From NCBI RefSeq assembly GCF_022267325.1, contig NZ_JAIZBG010000001.1, positions 1,430,001-1,494,000 on the forward strand: 64,000 bases of DNA, given 5' to 3'. The notes beneath the pieces are model-generated. The model was not told the origin of the DNA, did no database searches, and saw only the letters and a program-made list of their open reading frames with translations. Made by a program: the position numbers and the translations under genes. Within the stretch, counting starts at the first letter, position 1. Every line of letters starts with the position of its first letter. The DNA is from Leptospira sanjuanensis (GTDB taxonomy: Bacteria > Spirochaetota > Leptospiria > Leptospirales > Leptospiraceae). Shown here piece by piece: positions 61,433-64,000 of the stretch.

Positions 61433-62374
61433 ATGCTGAGCAGAGTGGCTGAGTCCGTGTACTGGATGAATCGGTATATGGAGAGGGCGGAGAATTATTC
61501 CCGGTTCATCGACGTAAATTTTCAATTATCCCTGGATTTAAACGAGGACGTAAACCGCCAATGGATGCCTCTCGTTTATACGACCGGAGATAACGAATTG
61601 TTTCAGAAAAAATTTTCGGACGCATCGAAAGAGAACGTGATTCACTTTATGACGTTCGATACGGAGAATCCGAATTCGATTCTGAATTGTCTGATCCGCT
61701 GCCGGGAAAACGCGCGCACCATCCGCGAGAATATCTCCACTCCGATGTGGGAAGTCATCAACGAATTCTATCTAAACTTCAAAGCAAAACGACATTTCAC
61801 CGATACGGATCTGAGCGCTCTGAGCGAGTTCTTTAAATCGATCCGAAATCAATGTCTTCTGTTTTACGGATGTCAAGAGGCGACGATTTCTCGGGACGAG
61901 GTTTGGTATTTCGCGCAGCTCGGACGTTATCTGGAAAGAGCGGATAAAACCGCGAGAATTCTCGACATGAAATATTTCATCCTTCTTCCTTCGCACGACG
62001 TGGGTTCGAATCTGGATTTGATCCAATGGTTGTCCCTTTTGAAATCCACGAGCGCGCACGAGATGTTCAACCGGATCTACCAAAAAATCACTCCGAAGAA
62101 CATAGCCGAGTTTTTGATTCTCGACAGACAATTTCCGAGGGCGGTTCGTTTTTCTCTTCGTAAAATATTCGAAAGTTTGAAATTGCTCAGCGGAACCGAT
62201 CCGGACGAATATTCCTGCGAGGCGGAAAAACGAGTGGGGGTTTTGTTGTCGGAACTCAGTTACACATCCGTGGACGAAATTTTCAGTTCGGGAATGCACG
62301 AATATCTGGACAAACTTCAGCTTCAGATCAACGGGATTCACGATCGGATCGACGAACGTTATTTTCGATTTTAG
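61433..62374 (+). CDS. Alpha-E domain protein (DUF403)
   Basis: The 313-residue all-helical protein begins MLSRVAESVYWMNRYMERAE, the signature of the alpha-E family, and contains CLIRCRENARTIRENISTPM and ISRDEVWYFAQLGRYLERAD. GAGG lies 6 bases before the start. It has no signal peptide or membrane segment. Alpha-E proteins are found beside circularly permuted ATP-grasp and transglutaminase genes, as here, and are predicted helper or ligase subunits in an uncharacterised peptide pathway. Confidence 0.88.
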   Translation: MLSRVAESVYWMNRYMERAENYSRFIDVNFQLSLDLNEDVNRQWMPLVYTTGDNELFQKKFSDASKENVIHFMTFDTENPNSILNCLIRCRENARTIRENISTPMWEVINEFYLNFKAKRHFTDTDLSALSEFFKSIRNQCLLFYGCQEATISRDEVWYFAQLGRYLERADKTARILDMKYFILLPSHDVGSNLDLIQWLSLLKSTSAHEMFNRIYQKITPKNIAEFLILDRQFPRAVRFSLRKIFESLKLLSGTDPDEYSCEAEKRVGVLLSELSYTSVDEIFSSGMHEYLDKLQLQINGIHDRIDERYFRF

Positions 62375-62422
62375 AATTCGGATTTCCGAATACGAAACAG
62401 CTTTTAGGCGGAAAATTTTTTT

Positions 62423-64000
62423 ATGTCCATTCGAGTCGCTCTCACTCACGAAACCGTTTATCGTTACGATCGAAACGTTTCGCTTTCTCCCCACGTTATT
62501 CGTCTTCGTCCGGCTCCTCATTGTAAAACGAATATCGTTTCGTATTCCCTGAAGGTGGAACCGAACAATCAATTTCTCAATTGGCAACAGGACCCTTTCG
62601 GAAACTTTCAGGCTCGTTTGGTTTTTCCGGAAAAAACGGATCGTCTGAGCGTTCTCGTAGATCTTGTAGCGGATATGAAGGTCATCAATCCGTTCGACTT
62701 TTTCGTGGAATCTTATGCGGAAAATTTTCCGTTTGAATATGAGGAAATTCTAAAATACGAATTGGCTCCCTATGGCGTTCCTTCCGAAAACGGAACCTTA
62801 TTGAATTCTTATCTTAAGAGCTTGAAGGCGGACGGTTTTACAAAGCCGCAGCGCATCATCGATTTTATCGTGTCTCTCAATCAAAAGCTTTCGAACGACA
62901 TCGGTTACGTGATTCGTATGGAACCGGGAGTGCAGACCTGCGAGGAATCACTTTCCAAAAGAACGGGATCTTGCAGGGATTCTTCGTATCTGTTAGTTCA
63001 GATTTTGCGTCATTTCGGTTTAGCGGCCCGCTTTGTTTCCGGTTATCTCATTCAATTGAAAGCGGATCAAACACCTTTGGAGGGTCCGAAAGGTCCCGAA
63101 AAGGATTTTACGGATCTGCACGCATGGGCTGAGGTTTTTCTTCCCGGTGCGGGTTGGGTGGGAATGGATCCGACTTCCGGTCTTTTGACGGGGGAAGGAC
63201 ACATACCGTTAGCCGCAACACCTGAGCCGATGAGCGCGGCGCCTATCTTCGGTTATGCGGACCCGGCCGATACGGAGTTCGAATTCAAAATGGAGGTCGA
63301 ACGGATTCAGGAAAGTCCGCGCGTTACGCTTCCGTATTCGACCGAGCGTTGGAACGATATTCTGCGAAGGGGAAAAGCGCTCGATCACAAGATCAAGGAC
63401 TTGGGCCTTTCCGTTTCGATCGGAGGGGAGCCTACCTTCATTGCCGATCTGGATCGTCAGAGTCCGGAGTGGAATCACGAAGCGCTAGGGGAAAACAAGT
63501 TCGAACTTTCAAAAAATCTAATATACAAGCTTAAGGACGAGTTTACTTCCGGTTCCTTCCTGCAATTCTCCCAAGGAAAATGGTACCCGGGGGAACCCCT
63601 GCCTCGCTGGAGCATCGGTTGTTTTTGGCGAAAGGACGGACAGGATCTTTGGAAAGATTTTTCTTTGTTGGCGGACGGTCCGGATTCTTCCGGTTCGAAA
63701 CCCAAAGACGAGAATTTCGATCCTCATAAAGCTTCGGAAACATTGGCCTGTGCGATCTGCAGAACTCTGGGAATCGATCTTTCGTATATCGTTCCGATGT
63801 ACGAGGACAATCTTTATTATCTTTGGAAAGAGGGAAATCTTCCGTTCGAGATGGAGAAAAAACTTTCCACCGCGTTCGATACGCTGGAAAGACAAAGGCT
63901 TTTGAAACTTCTGGACAAGGGTTTTCAGAAGGAAGCCGCGTTCGGTATTCCGGTATTTTATAATTATGTAAAGAAGGAATGGGAAAGTTCGGTTTGGCAT
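62423..64000 (+). CDS. Transglutaminase-like plus DUF2126 protein (3' truncated by window)
   Basis: The visible 526 codons start at ATG 62423. A transglutaminase N-terminal beta domain (THETVYRYDRNVSLSPHVIR) is followed by the catalytic core, with C184 (TGSCRDSS), H233 (DLHAWAEVF) and D249 (WVGMDPTSG) forming the triad. From about residue 330 the DUF2126 region begins (SVSIGGEPTFIADLD, WYPGEPLPRWSIG). The frame is open at the window end, so the C-terminus is missing. No signal peptide is seen. It is the third gene of the ATP-grasp/alpha-E unit. The protein probably cleaves or cross-links a peptide substrate made by its partners. Confidence 0.88.
   Translation, partial: MSIRVALTHETVYRYDRNVSLSPHVIRLRPAPHCKTNIVSYSLKVEPNNQFLNWQQDPFGNFQARLVFPEKTDRLSVLVDLVADMKVINPFDFFVESYAENFPFEYEEILKYELAPYGVPSENGTLLNSYLKSLKADGFTKPQRIIDFIVSLNQKLSNDIGYVIRMEPGVQTCEESLSKRTGSCRDSSYLLVQILRHFGLAARFVSGYLIQLKADQTPLEGPKGPEKDFTDLHAWAEVFLPGAGWVGMDPTSGLLTGEGHIPLAATPEPMSAAPIFGYADPADTEFEFKMEVERIQESPRVTLPYSTERWNDILRRGKALDHKIKDLGLSVSIGGEPTFIADLDRQSPEWNHEALGENKFELSKNLIYKLKDEFTSGSFLQFSQGKWYPGEPLPRWSIGCFWRKDGQDLWKDFSLLADGPDSSGSKPKDENFDPHKASETLACAICRTLGIDLSYIVPMYEDNLYYLWKEGNLPFEMEKKLSTAFDTLERQRLLKLLDKGFQKEAAFGIPVFYNYVKKEWESSVWH

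Overview
The window looks like chromosomal DNA of a spirochaete of the genus Leptospira. The evidence is spirochaete-type lipoprotein signals (for example LIGAC and LISALAC), several families typical of leptospires (large Ig-like plus FG-GAP surface lipoproteins, 7TM-PP2C phosphatases, Cys-rich small exported proteins), moderate GC, and frequent TTG or GTG starts with a GGAG-like Shine-Dalgarno. No rRNA, tRNA, CRISPR array, insertion sequence or prophage was recognised.

Layout. 1-7047 (+): end of yajC, a Ser/Lys/Asn-rich membrane protein, secD, secF, then ribD, ribE and ribBA, that is protein export followed by riboflavin synthesis. 7117-8935 (-): a DUF4349 lipoprotein and pdxH. 9160-11336 (+): molybdate transporter modB-modA-modC. 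11535-18434 (-): sulfate uptake in two units, porin-sbp and sbp-cysT-cysW-cysA, both preceded by a similar dyad motif that may be a shared operator; a 42-bp tandem repeat separates them from modC. 18735-26811 (+): a 7TM/PP2C phosphatase, a 44-residue protein, a large GT-C-like membrane protein, a DUF445 protein, a DUF1801-AlkD fusion and a pirin. 26812-27200 is a repeat-rich spacer. 27201-28817 (-): an HtrA-like protease and an Rrf2 regulator. 28868-36150: a class III adenylate cyclase, a monooxygenase-like protein, a nitronate monooxygenase, two glycosyltransferases, an amidohydrolase and a Cys-rich exported protein. 36222-41493 (-): an envelope lipid-transport set (exported beta-rich protein, MlaC/HpnM-like protein, RND/HpnN-like exporter, lipoprotein). 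41590-48738: mixed genes including a DUF2064 transferase, a small lipoprotein with a secreted partner, a sterol-desaturase-like enzyme, GNAT-like proteins and a saccharopine-dehydrogenase-like protein.

49021-57730 (-) holds two large paralogous surface lipoproteins made of Big_5 Ig-like domains followed by FG-GAP repeats. The first contains a recent 636-bp internal duplication. The second carries one in-frame TGA exactly where every other domain has a conserved Trp codon. 58126-59583 (+) is an Omp85-like outer-membrane protein. 59966-64000 (+) is a three-gene operon (circularly permuted ATP-grasp, alpha-E, transglutaminase/DUF2126) that probably makes or modifies an unknown peptide; the last gene runs off the window.

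The best candidates for under-described biology are the Big_5/FG-GAP pair with its nonsense codon, the ATP-grasp/alpha-E/transglutaminase operon, the RND/MlaC/lipoprotein set, and the candidate operator shared by the two sulfate-uptake units.
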